Assembly: GCF_035046485.1 (NCBI RefSeq)
Contig: NC_085138.1
Coordinates: forward strand, 362,021,238-362,085,237
Direction of reading: 5' to 3'
Length of the DNA stretch: 64,000 bases
Origin: Aedes albopictus
Lineage: Eukaryota > Arthropoda > Insecta > Diptera > Culicidae
Part shown: piece by piece, positions 35,094 through 46,739 of the stretch
Layout of the letters: each line of letters starts with the position of its first letter
Numbering within the stretch: the first letter of the stretch is position 1
The notes under the pieces: model-generated
Told to the model about the DNA's origin: nothing
What the model saw: the letters and a program-made list of their open reading frames with translations, nothing else
Database searches by the model: none
Made by a program: the position numbers and the translations under genes

Positions 35094-35199
35094 TTAGAAA
35101 TCGTTTGGTCTTGTCCACTGTTGATGATGACCAGGATGCCATGTAGGTGGTGTGGTATAACCAGAGTGAAATTTTTGGGCTGGTAATTGCCAGAAGTAT
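35094..35199 (-). CDS. Possible terminal exon, unrecognised
   Basis: On the minus strand, acceptor TTTCTCATTTCTTACAG is followed by a short frame with PTWHPGHHQQWTRPNDF and a stop. Another frame through the same stretch is also open, so the reading is uncertain. No partner exon is assured. Confidence 0.2.
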
Positions 35200-35517
35200 C
35201 TGTAAGAAATGAGAAAAAAATAGTATAAATGTTTATACGGGAGAAGCAAATTCTGAAATTCTTATCAAGTTCTTCAACTAAACATTAGTTTTATTTAACT
35301 TTATTGATGTACCATGACTCTCTTGGTCCAAGTATCCAATGCAAGGCCAAGAGTTCTTGCAGGCAAGACTTTTAAGTTTTACGTAGCTTTAATGAGGCTG
35401 ATACAAATTTAATTTTGACTTTTTGTTTTCCCCCCCTTCAAAAATTTTTGGCTGGATTTTGCATTTTTAGGGGGCAGACAAAAAATATTTATGCAATTCA
35501 GTATCCTAAATTACATT

Positions 35518-35850
35518 TTATGTAGCTCATTTTGGTATCATAATGGCCAATTTTTCCGAACTGGCTCATTATGCAACTGAAATGAGTTGCATAATGAAAA
35601 ATAGTTGTGTAATGTTCATAATGCAACTCATTTGAGTTGCATTATGAACATTATGCAATTCAAATGGGTTGCATTATGAAAAAAATCATTGCATAAAATT
35701 TTGTATGGAACTCGTTGCAAAACTCGATTTTTTCAGCACTCTTCGTATTTATCCAACACGGCAAGCCTCGTTGGATAAATGTACGACTCGTGCTGAAAAA
35801 ATCAACTTTTTGCAACTCATTACATAAATAACTTTTATCAAAATATCGGG
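35518..35850. mobile_element. GAGTTGCATAATG fold-back element, copy 2
   Basis: Starts TGTAGCTCATTTTGGTATCA and contains the same alternating GAGTTGCATAATG palindromes and the GCAGCACTCTTCG-like/TTGGATAAATG hairpin as 19871-20412. Confidence 0.75.
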
Positions 35851-36219
35851 TTTTGCTAAAAATTCTTTAACAAATCCGATGAGTTTTTAATATTTTTCAG
35901 ATTAAATGCTTTATTATTTTTATCTCCCCTCTCGAACAGCCAAAAAGAGGTGGGACAAAAAGTGAAATAAATATTTGTATTTGCGGTTTTAAAAAAGCAG
36001 AAATGGATAGGGTAGAGCGGGGCAAGACGGGTCAGTGCTAATTTCGAACGCATTTAATTATGTTTTGACTATGTTGATAATTTTGTAAGGTGACCAGCAT
36101 GAATCTACAAAGATTAAGGTAGATTAATACTACAAAGGTTTATTGAAAAAATATTAACTTTCATTAGATACATATAAAAAATGACCATGGATAATGGGGG
36201 AAGAGGGAGGGGGAGAGGG

Positions 36220-36650
36220 TTTCCAGTTAGGGAACGTTCAAAAATTACGTCCAACATTTGGGGGAGGGGGAGGGTCTAGAAAAGTGTGACAGTACGTGTA
36301 TTGGGTATAGGAAAAGTGCGTGACAGAGGGGGGAGGGGGTGGTCTGGAAATCCCGAAAAACGATGGACGTAATATTTGAATCTTCCCTTAGTCTAGTTGT
36401 TAAGGCTATGGATCGCCAATCCGGAGACGGCAGGTTCGATTCCCGTTCCGGTCGGGAAAATTTCCTCGACTCCCTGGGCATAGTGTATCATTGTACTTGC
36501 CACTCAATGTACAAATTTATGCAATGGCAGGCAAAGAAAGCCCTTTAATTAATAATCGTGGAAGTACTCTAAGAACACTATTAAGTTGAAGAGAGGCAGG
36601 TCAAGTTCCAATGCGAACGTCGAGCCATAAAGAAGAAGAGGAGAGGAGGG
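36220..36650 (+). mobile_element. tRNA-derived SINE with GAA-triplet tail, copy 3, interrupted
   Basis: The first bases TTTCCAGTTA (36220-36229) are separated from GTCTAGTTGTTAAGGC at 36391 by a MITE. Box B GGTTCGATTC and the tail AAGAAGAAGAGG near 36630 are present. Confidence 0.75.
36230..36387. mobile_element. 158-bp fold-back MITE with TTA duplication, inside SINE
   Basis: GGGAACGTTCAAAAATTACG and the complement at the right pair. TTA at 36227-36229 and 36388-36390 is the duplication; the SINE copies at 13961 and 18200 give the empty site. Confidence 0.8.
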
Positions 36651-36762
36651 AAGGGCTTTGAGAAATCTTATGTGCCATACACAAATATTTGGATTCTCAT
36701 TTTAAAAAATCTTAGAAGGGGTTGGGAGTTAGGTGGTGTCGAAAAATCGTAAAAATCACTTA

Positions 36763-36924
36763 GGGACCATTCATAAACCACGTAGACTTTTTGGGGGGAG
36801 GGGGGATCTGGCCAAAGCCTACGCTCCATACAAGTTTCAAAATTTTTGTATGGACGAAAGTCTACGCGGGGGAGGGGGGTCTGAGATGGCCAAAATTTGG
36901 TCTACGTGGTTTATGAACAGCCCC
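36763..36924. mobile_element. 162-bp fold-back MITE with TTA duplication
   Basis: GGGACCATTCATAAACCACG and its complement form the arms; TTA flanks both sides. It sits inside an older relative of the 27697-27861 MITE, whose remains (GTGTCGAAAAATCGTAAAAA and CGTAATGAATGGACAG) border it. Confidence 0.75.
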
Positions 36925-37321
36925 TTACGTAATGAATGGACAGTCACTATGGAAGAGAATGGCTAAGTCAAATTGATCTTCATATTTTTTTGTAATGGCA
37001 ATCGGGAAGTGGTCCAATTCTTTTGTCGAATCGTATATCTGTAACAATTCGATGTAGGGGATAGAACTCAATTATTTTAATACAAATCAAAATAACGTAA
37101 TGCAATGGTTACTGTTATAATTTGAGCCAAATTGGATTCGTCAGACATGACCGTTTTGTAAAAAAAATAGCTGTACAAATGCAAAAAGGTAACTGGTAGA
37201 AAAACTGACAAAAAACAACTTTGAAAGTGCTCATAAATCATTTAGCTGAGAAGCCAGGTTGTCCCAGTTGGGAGTTTAGGATGTTATGCCAAGATGTTTT
37301 TATTTTATTTTAACTACTCAC

Positions 37322-37930
37322 TTGTTCGGTCACCAGCAGCATGGTCTGGAACATCGCCATAATCTCAACCGATCTCCCTTTCTCGCCAAATGTATTACCT
37401 ACAATGATACCGCAACAGGACTCAAGACTCAATGATACCCTTCGACGAAAACGAGTTAAGGTACATGATTCGTTTATAGGGTCATGTTGTCTCCGAACAA
37501 TTAGTAAAACTCCGAATCTTTCAGTCTCTAGAACGCCCTGTGGATGTTTTTTTTCTTGTGGACCAGCCTTGGGGCCAGCGCTTGTCCGGGATTCGGGAGA
37601 ATGTTGTTGATGATGTGTGTTGATTTCGGACGGTGGCATAACAAACCAACTTCCGAAAAAGGTGGAGAGCCAGGAGTACTTGTGAGTGACATTCCAGGTT
37701 TCCTGAATAGACGTGACCGCCAGCCGGCGATTAGCATACTCTTGATCTAACCCGTTCCGAACCTGACCATTGAATGAAGTTGCCACGGTAACAGTCCACT
37801 TCAGGATTCCTACTGCACAAACACCTTCTTTGGCACTACCGTCACCATTGAATTCCAAACACTCATGGCCCACATCGGCCAATTCCGCTGCAGCACCTCG
37901 CCTACATTTCTTTGCCCGACAAGTCGCAGT
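37322..37930 (-). CDS. Possible minus-strand exon, unrecognised
   Basis: A frame of about 203 codons is open from acceptor CCCCATCAG to donor GTGAGT (37321-37316). Just upstream, GTAAGT near 38004 would close a short leader exon. The frame has an uneven composition: CRRGAAAELADVGHECLEF early and VEIMAMFQTMLLVTEQ late. Other frames are also partly open. I recognise no family. It lies inside the 11.4-kb insertion, so it may be a transposon gene or captured host exon. Confidence 0.3.
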
Positions 37931-38449
37931 CTGATGGGGAAAATAGAAAATACAAAACTATCGTTACCAAATCAAATCGAATTCAATTAATCCACCGTAA
38001 CTTACCCAATCACCTGCCGACTGAGTATACAAATCACTGATATGAAACTTTACCTAATTATTTAGGCTAACGTTAAACCAAATAAATACAATACAAATAC
38101 AAAAATTTAATTATTTAAACTAAACAAATTAATTATTTTTCATAGAAGTACCCGCATTCAATCGTTAACAAAAAAATGAGGCACAGCTCGTAAACATAAA
38201 CAATGATGGTGATTTGACAGAACTAATTTAAACACTGAAGCAAAAACGATTTGATTTTTTTTTTTTTGGTAGGAAACAGCGGGATTAAGCGGGATTAGAA
38301 AAGATTAGCAGAGATTAGGAAATGATTAGAAAAGATTAAAATCAAAAGATTAGAGTGTCTAACCCCCTGGGCGTAATCTAACCCGATTATTTTCCAGGAT
38401 GCTTTCTTGTACTGGCTGCGCATGTGTTAGATTAGATAGATTAGATTAG

Positions 38450-38511
38450 ATTGACACATGCAAGATATGTTGCAGCGGCGACGCCAGTGACATTCTCCCT
38501 CTATAGTTTAT
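38450..38511. mobile_element. Right half of the split ACTATAGAGG-type MITE
   Basis: Continues from ATTGACACATGCAAGATATG to CCCTCTATAGTTT. With 26998-27092 it rebuilds the full element known from 28557-28729. Confidence 0.65.
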
Positions 38512-38749
38512 TGCGCATTTCCGACCCCACTGGACCCCTTTCGCAGTTCGTATAAGTGCGGAATCGTGAATAAAACTGCGATTTTTGATCGAATCGTGTC
38601 GGTGTCCTCTGTGCACTTATGCATTATAAGGTGCTGAATAACTTCGCAGAAGACACCGAATGGATCCGATGCAAAATCGCAGTTTTTTTTTATGATTCCG
38701 CACTTATACTAACCGCGAAAAGGGTCCAGTGGAGTGGGAAATGCGCAAT
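38511..38749. mobile_element. Fold-back MITE TTGCGCATTTCC
   Basis: TTGCGCATTTCCGACCCCAC and the complement of GTGGGAAATGCGCAA delimit 239 bp with long paired arms, including ATTCCGCACTTATA. Confidence 0.75.
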
Positions 38750-38992
38750 ATTTAAAAAACTTAATTCTGGAGCTCGATTTGAATAGGTCGTATGTGCTTT
38801 TGTCGATTAAAAATTCGATCAGTTGGATTCGGTTATTAACACCGCTAGCCATGATGGTCTCCCATAGCGGAAGGTCCGAAAGAGCTTGAAACTATTGAGA
38901 AATCATCATGTCTACAGGTCGTAAGCCCTGATAAAGTGTGGAAAGTTTTGATGGCTGTGATCCCTGACCATCATGTCAAAAACCCAGGGATA

Positions 38993-39259
38993 CCCAAGTA
39001 ACCATATTGTTAGGGTGTAGGGGTTGCATGTGTGAGGCGCATGTATTGACCGTTAGGGCTGAGTACGGTCGTGGAATGGATCTACGATTTCTGAATTATA
39101 CTCAAAAAGGCGTGATTCAGCAGTGGTGCTGGTGGCACCGCTTTCCGTTTTTTTTCGGCCTTGGTGGTTTGTGTGGGGTGGTGCGTGTCGGTGTGTGTGT
39201 GCTTCTTGGTGTGCTTTGTGCGTGCGGTGCATACGGCTTCAGCAGGGTGGTTACTTGGG
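38993..39259. mobile_element. CCCAAGTAACCA fold-back MITE, copy 2
   Basis: Starts CCCAAGTAACCATATTG and ends GGTGGTTACTTGGG; 267 bp. The arms are more diverged than in 22529-22801. A third terminus, GTGGTTACTTGGG, lies near 39834-39846. Confidence 0.7.
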
Positions 39260-39270
39260 TAGTGTGGGAT

Positions 39271-39428
39271 AATTGATTGATGCACCAAGCGAAAAGAAGA
39301 AGAAGTTTTGACATCCAAGCGGTATGCCGTCGATTAGATCCTCGTCGCTGATTGGTCGATGGATGTAAACGGCACACCGCTTGGATGTCAAAACTTCTTC
39401 TTCTTTTCGCTTGGTGCATCAATCAATT
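39271..39428. mobile_element. 158-bp near-perfect palindromic MITE
   Basis: AATTGATTGATGCACCAAGC at the left pairs with the right end over about 60 bp, through the AAGAAGAAGAAG run. The loop contains GATTAGATCCTCGTCGCTG. Confidence 0.85.
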
Positions 39429-41378
39429 GGGTTTGGGACTGAGGGGGTCGTCGTTGATAAGGCCGACATCATTGAGTGCTCAGTGTTGGCGGTTGTATCG
39501 GTGACGATTTCTTCAGCCTAAAGGTCTCATTTATACCACGCACAGACTTTTGGGAAGAGGGAGTACTTTGTAATGCAAGAGAGGGATTTTAACTCTGTGT
39601 TACGGGTTGGGCGAGGTCATGCAGATAGACTCAACCCAGGTGACCGTGCGGTTCGGACAGTGATGCATGAATGAGTGCGGTGTGGGTGAGGTGCGCTGCC
39701 CTGTGGGTGCAGTTGAGTCCGGGTTGGAGTGGAAAGAGATCCTTCTCTACTCTAGGTCGGTTTCGGTTGTATGGGCGGGGTAGTGTTTGTCTTATTTGTG
39801 CCGTGTTGTGCGTGATTTGCGGCTCGAGCTGCGTGGTTACTTGGGAAGTATTGTTCTCTGTAATCTAGATTTTGGTTTTAAGGTGAAGCTAAGGCTGGGC
39901 TGTGCCTCGAATTTGTTGGGCGTAGGTCGGGAGAGCTGATGGCAGTTTGTGCTGGGGAGTTTGCTCGATTGATTATTCCCTGATGGTGGCCAGTCGATCA
40001 ACTTATCGGCGCTGCCTGTCATTTGGTTCTTGGGGTTTGTGCTCTCGAGGTTCGGGGCGTTGCTTCGTTGTATCTTCGCTTTAATACTAATATTCCTTGT
40101 TTGATTTAACTGACTGTTTTTTACAGGCGTTTAACTCATTCTATTTCATAGATTGCCAAATTTAAGGATAACACTAGTTTACAAAATAAAACGAAAGTCG
40201 TGAACTTCTGTCAACGACCAAAATTTTTGAAGCATATTTTAGCGCTGATTTCGAAACCGTGCTTTAAAAAATTTAAAGTAGAACAGTTTTTGAGTTTTAG
40301 CTTAATATCGAGTTTTAGAACTTTTTAAAATACGGAATTTAATAACATTCAAATATCTTGCGTTTTGTTCAACCAATTTTAAATCTTTTTCCATAAATTA
40401 AAAGCTGAATATAATACCATTCGATCATCTGAATGCAGGTTTTGCATCAGATTGATGAAAATCAAGATATTGTTGAGTTTTGGGGACGATCTCCTTAAAT
40501 TTTAGCAAAATTTCCAAAAAATTATGAAGAAATGTATTTTTTTCTATAAGAAAAAAACAATTTAAAAATTCTTTTTCAACGTTTATTTGACATATCATAT
40601 GTGGGTGAGTTACAGTAAAAAATTCAGCTCGATCGGAGCATTGATTACGGAGAATGAGATGTGTGAAGTGAGCGACTTTGCTTAAAATAGAACAAAAATC
40701 GATTTCAAATCATCAACCTTGTATGGAAAGTCGAAAAAATTTCCGCTCTACTTTATTTTTTTTCCTTCGCGTTTTCGAACTCACGGCATGATTCTACACC
40801 AAAAACGATCATCAGCTTACCGAGTTCAAAAATGCTGTAAACTAGTGTAATGGTTCAAGAGGGTGTTAGCAATCAGAGTGGATTAGAACGAGTTGGCGTC
40901 TACAATACACCAACACTAACACACACTCAAATACTTACACGCACACGTGCACCTACAACTAGCTGTAAAAGACCAGTGGGTGGGACAATGGTGCCTACCC
41001 AACAGTTGTAGGTGGGGTGTTTGGCTTAGCTACATGACTTGGTCCGGCAAGCCCATAAACATCAATTGGTAGACGTATTGCCTAGTGAAAAGACAACGCA
41101 GATGGGCGAAAGCCAGGGGATGCGTTGATAATAGCAGAATAGCAGAATAAAAATTCGATCAGTTGGATTCGGTTATTATAGCGAAAACCGTTGAAATTGA
41201 GCAAAGTTTATATATACATACAGCAGAATCCTCACAAAACAGGCTTTCTGTTCAATTATTAAAAGTTTTCAAAATATCTGCTATATTGCTACAATGACTA
41301 AAATAAACTGATCGAATTTTATATTGACAAAAGCACATACGACCTATTCAAATCGAGCTCCAGAATTGGCTTCTTTAG

Positions 41379-42009
41379 TGGTGTTGAGATAATTCCATAT
41401 TCTGAATCTGCATGCGAAACGGAGCCGAAATCCAAATTTTCATGAATGTTGGTGTCCGGGAACCTATTTAAAAATCAATTTGATGTTTGTATGGGAGCGA
41501 TTTGTCGAATCACCCCTCGTCGCATTTTGTACTGGGTGGAGCTGTCAAACAGTTACCCAGCTGTCAAAAGGTGATTTCAGAAAATCTCTTTGAAATTGAT
41601 TTGAGGTATCAAAATGAAGTTCTAAAAATCTGAAAAAAATCATAGTGACTCAGAAAAAGGTTCTCTTGCGTATAAAATCAAAAAATCGATACATTTTTCT
41701 TAATTAAAAAACCATATAGTCCATTTTACGAAACGACAACAGTGTTGATATTGATATTAACACTCACGGGCTTGGGCGCAACCTCCTGTCAAATTTTCAT
41801 TCATGATATGAGCGATCAGCTGATCCGAAACGTCTCGTAAAAATGGCTCATTCTGCGTGATCATGTCAACTTGTGGAGGATTGACTGTAGTTCATTCCAT
41901 TTTCCAGTCGTTCCACAAAATCAGCCGTCACGCGCCCGCCCACGCACACACACACACATCGCTCGCGATTTTTGACAACCAAGCAAAACAAACTCTCAAT
42001 AAAAGCTCT
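41379..42009. other. No gene seen
   Basis: Intergenic DNA with a short (CA)n run near 41946-41960 and paired AGCTGTCAAA pieces near 41550. No supported exon. Confidence 0.45.
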
Positions 42010-42295
42010 CATTTTTGAGTAGCGCCCATGCCGCACAGGGACTGTGTTGGAAACACACATATTTTAAATTGCTCGCACGCTCACATTTTTGCAAAATATC
42101 AATATTTTTCGGTATTTGAAGGTGGTTTATAAACCCAGTGAGGTTGCCATGTCGAAATTATTGCAAAATACATGCTCTGCTCATATGAGCGTACGAGCAA
42201 TTTAAAAAAAAAATGTGTGTTTCGAACACAGTCATGTGCGGCATGGATGTTTACTAAAAATGTGCAGGCCGAACACATTTTTGAGCGTAGCCGTT
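42010..42295. mobile_element. Fold-back element upstream of AP-3 mu
   Basis: CATGCCGCACAGGGACTGTG and AATTGCTCG at the left pair with CGAGCAATT and GTGCGGCATG at the right; arms of about 80 bp. It ends about 100 bp before the AP-3 mu start codon and so lies in its promoter region. Confidence 0.65.
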
Positions 42296-42400
42296 TTTGC
42301 GTGAACTCGAATCGAACAACACATCATCATCTGGGAGAAGATCGTCGGAGAAAAACGGGCCAAAAGTGGATCAAAAAGTGCAATTTTGGCATAAAACATC

Positions 42401-44186
42401 ATGATTCACAGTTTATTCATCGTCAATTCCAGTGGGTAAGTGAAATTGCTGCGTTTACGGCGCATTTTGCGTTGTAAAACGCAAAATTCCTGTAGGTATT
42501 TGGAAAGTGCATCGATCTGTTTTGATTGCCGATTGGCGTCAGTGTTGCCAGTTTCACTGTTTATCACTATCTTCCACACAGCGATGTCTTCCTGGAGAAA
42601 CATTGGCGCAGTGTCGTGTCCCGCACTTGTGTGTCCTACTTTTTGGATGCCCAGCGGGAGAACCCAAATGTATGTAAATGGAATTCTATTATCGAGTTTT
42701 ACATTTATGTGAATGATGTTTTTTTGCAGGATGTCCCTCCGGTGATTTCCACACCCCATCACTATCTGGTATCGATTCAGCGGGGAGGAGTTTCGCTGGT
42801 CGCTGCTTGCAAGCAGGAATGTCCGCCGTTGTTCGTCATAGAGTTTCTCCATCGAGTGGTGGACACCTTCGAGGATTACTTCTCGGAGTGCACGGAGAGT
42901 ATAATCAAGGAAAACTACGTGGTGGTCTATGAACTGCTGGACGAAATGTTGGACAATGGATTCCCGCTGGCCACGGAGAGTAACATCCTGAAGGAGCTGA
43001 TCAAACCGCCGAATATTCTGCGGACCATTGCCAATTCCGTGACGGGGAAGTCGAAGTATGTGCGGGAGATGTCATTCTACTCTGACAAGTTTTAACTAAA
43101 GAAATTGTAATAATTTCAGTGTTAGTGGCACGCTTCCTACCGGTCAATTGTCGGCCATTCCATGGAGAAGAACCGGCGTTAAGTACACCAACAATGAGGC
43201 GTATTTCGACGTGGTGGAGGAAGTAGATGCCATCATCGACAAGAATGGGCAGACCATCTTTGCGGAAATTCAGGGATATGTAAGTTCAAATTATAGACAC
43301 TTCTTACACTTAGGACTGGTTTGCAATGGGCGGAAGTACAGACATTGCACAATAATGAATCAAGCCTGTTTGAATACCAAATTGCAAGAATTTTAAGATC
43401 TCTAGAGTACCAGGGAAATGTGATTTTTTTTTTTTTACTAACGTTACAAACTTCTAATCTAACAAACATATTTTTATGCTCCCCAGATCGACTGCTGCAT
43501 CAAACTGAGCGGAATGCCGGACTTGACCCTGTCGTTCATGAACCCGCGCCTATTCGACGACGTTTCCTTCCATCCGTGCGTCCGCTTCAAACGCTGGGAG
43601 TCGGAACGGATCCTCTCGTTCATTCCACCGGACGGTAACTTCCGCCTGATGTCCTACCACGTCGGGTCGCAAAGTGTAGTAGCAATCCCAATCTACGTGC
43701 GGCACAGTCTAAGCCTCAAACCGGGCGAACAAGGTCGAATGGACATTACGGTGGGACCGAAGACGACCCTGGGTCGCGTGGTGGAAGGTGTTAAGCTGGA
43801 GATCCGGATGCCAAAAGCGGTGCTGACGTGTGCCCTGCTCGCCAGCCAGGGCAAGTATACGTTCGATCCGGTGACGAAAACCCTCCACTGGGACGTGGGC
43901 AGAATCGACGTGACCAAACTGCCGAACATTAGGGGAACGGTGTCGGTGCAGTCGGGATGTACTTCGCTGGAGACCAGCATCGATCGGTAAGTTCCGGGGA
44001 GGAAGATCAGACTATGACGACCTCGAGTGACATCATCCTTTATCTTCCAGGGTGCAGTTCACCATTTCTCAGCTTGCTGTGTCCGGGTTGAAGGTGAACC
44101 GACTGGATATGTACGGCGAAAAGTATAAGCCCTTCAAGGGGGTCAAGTATGTTACGAAGGCAGGCAAGTTCCAGATACGCATGTGA
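42401..44186 (+). CDS. AP3M1: AP-3 adaptor complex subunit mu
   Basis: Six exons: 42401-42435, 42582-42669, 42730-43055, 43120-43279, 43487-43986 and 44051-44186, giving 414 residues; the vertebrate protein is about 418. The start MIHSLFIVNSSGDVFLEKHW is the AP-3 mu N-terminal longin-like domain. PPLFVIEFLHRVVDTFEDYF and NGFPLATESNILKELIKPP are family signatures. After the linker, IPWRRTGVKYTNNEAYFDVV opens the mu-homology domain, which binds Tyr-based YxxPhi cargo signals. The end VNRLDMYGEKYKPFKGVKYV is almost invariant. AP-3 sorts membrane proteins from endosomes to lysosome-related organelles; the Drosophila counterpart is carmine, an eye-pigment gene. All splice junctions are GT-AG and phases close. 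Intact and probably functional. Confidence 0.97.
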
Positions 44187-44394
44187 AGGTAAACGCTCTT
44201 CTATTGTGTCAATCTCAACCGTATTTTATGTTGTGTAATCACCCAGTAATATATGTTATTTAAGAGATTATACCATTCCAATTTGAGCGACGTAGAGCTA
44301 ATTGTTCCGAAACTTCATACGTACAGTTATCGATCTGACAGCTATTTAAATCTTCAATTAGTTACTTACCTGACCTTACCGGTCGGACTTCTGA

Positions 44395-44770
44395 CTAAGA
44401 TCTGACTCAGAGTGTCCTCTGCTTTACGTATGAGTCGTCACCATTCGACTCTGTCCATGGTTGTACGTCTCCAGTCTCGCACTCCGCGAAGGGTCCGTAA
44501 ATCGTCCTTCACTTGATCGACCCACCTAGCTCGCTGCCCATCACGTCTTTTTGTATCGGTCGGATTGCTCTCGAGAACTTTTTTTTATCGAGTTTATGCC
44601 TAACAACCTGATGGCGAGCTGCCCACCCTAGTCTCTCGATTTTCAGGGTGTGGCCGATGATTGGTTCTCTCAGCAGCTGATGCAGATCGTGCTCCTTTCG
44701 CTTTTTCCAAGTCCCGTGCGTCCATGCGTCGTATCCATAAAAGGCTTCAGCGTTTTGTAGGTAGATGGTT
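44395..44770 (-). mobile_element. RTE-like retrotransposon, small 3' fragment
   Basis: The same segment as 24380-25160 and 63255-64000: complements of GGTCGGATTGCTCTCGAGAA, CTGATGGCGAGCTGCCCACC and CAGCAGCTGATGCAG are in order. Strongly diverged and without an open frame. Confidence 0.65.
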
Positions 44771-44791
44771 CAGCTTTTCGTAGAACTTCTG

Positions 44792-46563
44792 CCCTGATAA
44801 AAAATATCATAAAAATACGATAAATTTTATTGTTACAACACCATTTTTTCGAAAAATATTCACCATTAAACGTATTGTAATTTACACGGTACACTCACCA
44901 TCACCCCTATTGTTCTATACCATTCGGCGAATGGTAAATGGCACTTTTACAATAAAAAATGGTGGTCGTTATGTATCTTTACCATAAAATTTTGAGAAAA
45001 TTTTCATACACTTTTTCGCGAAAAACAATAGAATGTATTGTGTTTTTATGAGACATTTTTAGGGCAATTTTCAAAAGAAAACAATATATCTTAATGTTTT
45101 TTCATTGTTCTTACAATACAAATACAATTAATTGAGTGGCGTTAAATGAATCGTTGTTACAATAAAAATACAATAATATTTGTTGTTATTTGTAAGCAGT
45201 TTTCGCTTTTGAAAATCCATAGAATTCTTATTTCTTGCTAACATTTATATCCAGCATTTACGAGCACTAACGGCCGCCAGAATGATATGCACATTTTATG
45301 ATATGAATCAAACACTTTGATGTCTGTCTAATAAGTATTGCTTGGCAGCTGTTGAAAAGATCTATCTTCGATCTTTTCAAATAACTGCCAAATATCACAA
45401 GTCAGACCTCAGATCGTATGATCCATACCATAAATCGTTCACAATGCATGTGGCCATTAGTATCTGTAAATGCTGGAGAAAAATGTTACCGAGAAATATG
45501 ATTTCTTTGGTTTTTCAAAGGCAAAATCTGTTTACATAACAACAAATATTATTGCATGTTTATTTTAACATCGGTTCAATTGACCCCATTAAACTAATTG
45601 TATTTGTATTGTTATCAATGGTAGTTTACTATTCACTAGATTTCTTTAATCTCGCCTTTAATTTATTGGAAAACATTAGAAAAATCATTGTTCATTTTTT
45701 CATGTCGTAACATTCTCACTTGGCTAAACCTGCTTTTCAGCTAGTTTTCTATAAGTACTTCCTCAGTTATTCATTGAGAGCTTCCTCTGTCAACACGGCT
45801 TGACGTCTGTCAGTCGTTGAAGTTTTAGCGAATAACATTCGATAACCGAAACATCTACTGTACTCAAATTTAAAACGAAAACTATAAAAAAATATGTCAA
45901 GTGATTTTGTATTTGATTATACAAACATGATCCAAGCAACAATAATATTTATTGTTATTTATATGTTCCGAATTGTTTTTAAGTGTGATTGAGAAATAAA
46001 CTCTTTTTTAATATTGTGCGTTGCATGAAAAACACATTTATGGCGACTACTTTTCCAGGTCTTAAAAGATGGTTCAAATTCAATCGCGGTGCAAATACCA
46101 CGTGTAGTCGCAGCAGTCATCACATCACCCGGCCACGTGGTGAACTTTTTTCGTGAAATCTCAAAGAACTCTATGATGGAAAATTTGAACACCAGGTCTG
46201 TTGCCTTAGGCGACTATCTCGCGCGTATCTTTGACTGCGATCAAAAGTAGTTGCCAAAGTAGATTTTATTTTGATTCTTATAATAAAAAGTCCATGAGAA
46301 CTTTGCATGCGCTTTTGCAACTATTTAAAAACAACTTAAATAAATTTTTACTGATAGTAACTTCAAATTATTAGAGAACTATTGAAAAACAATCGAATCA
46401 ATTAGTCACTAATAAAGCTAATGTTCACTTATTGTACGAACTATATGGGCTTGATTTCTATTGTAAAAAGTAACAATATATCTACTATGTGTTTTATTGT
46501 GAACAATAAAACCAGTCATATGTTAATAATATTTACCATGTAAGGAATGGTAATTTTTTATCC
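44792..46563. mobile_element. Possible AT-rich DNA element with short inverted ends
   Basis: CCTGATAAAAAATATCAT at the left and, inverted, CCGGATAAAAAATTACCAT at the right. The interior holds ACAATAATATTTGTTGTTAT-type motifs in both halves (near 45165 and 45945). No coding sequence recognised. Confidence 0.4.
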
Positions 46564-46739
46564 GGGTGTGTGCCCCAGTGCTGTCATGGTAAAATCAGAG
46601 CTGGTTACTTAAGGTTTCCAAATTTCAGCGCCCCTATAAGTACTGGTACGCCTCTAAACAAATGATTTTACAATCGCGTCTAATTGAGAACTATTCTGTG
46701 TAAACCCCTCCATGCATTATTATTTGACAAATTGTTTAG

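Larger units (their letters stand above)
27093..38449. mobile_element. Apparent 11.4-kb composite insertion
   Basis: The block is bounded by identical 24-bp repeats, 27069-27092 and 38450-38473, and interrupts one MITE. Its right end is a TTAGA-type run (GTTAGATTAGATAGATTAG). A 24-bp duplication plus a simple-sequence tail is typical of LINE insertion. However, no reverse transcriptase is visible, and much of the length is later insertions (hAT element, minisatellite, SINE, MITEs). An alternative is recombination between two MITE copies. Confidence 0.45.
38839..41147. mobile_element. 2.3-kb retroinsertion with 31-bp target duplication
   Basis: The identical 31-bp repeats 38808-38838 and 41148-41178 flank it. 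Its right end has a short AATAGCAGAATAGCAGAAT tail. No RT frame is visible; it looks like the 3' region of a truncated LINE, itself hit by the MITEs at 38993 and 39271. A block near 40580-40830 resembles 16600-16790. Confidence 0.65.
38761..41378. mobile_element. Fold-back MITE split by a 2.3-kb insertion
   Basis: AATTCTGGAGCTCGATTTGA at the left is inverted at the right end near 41378. The outer pieces 38761-38838 and 41148-41378 together form one element. Confidence 0.7.
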
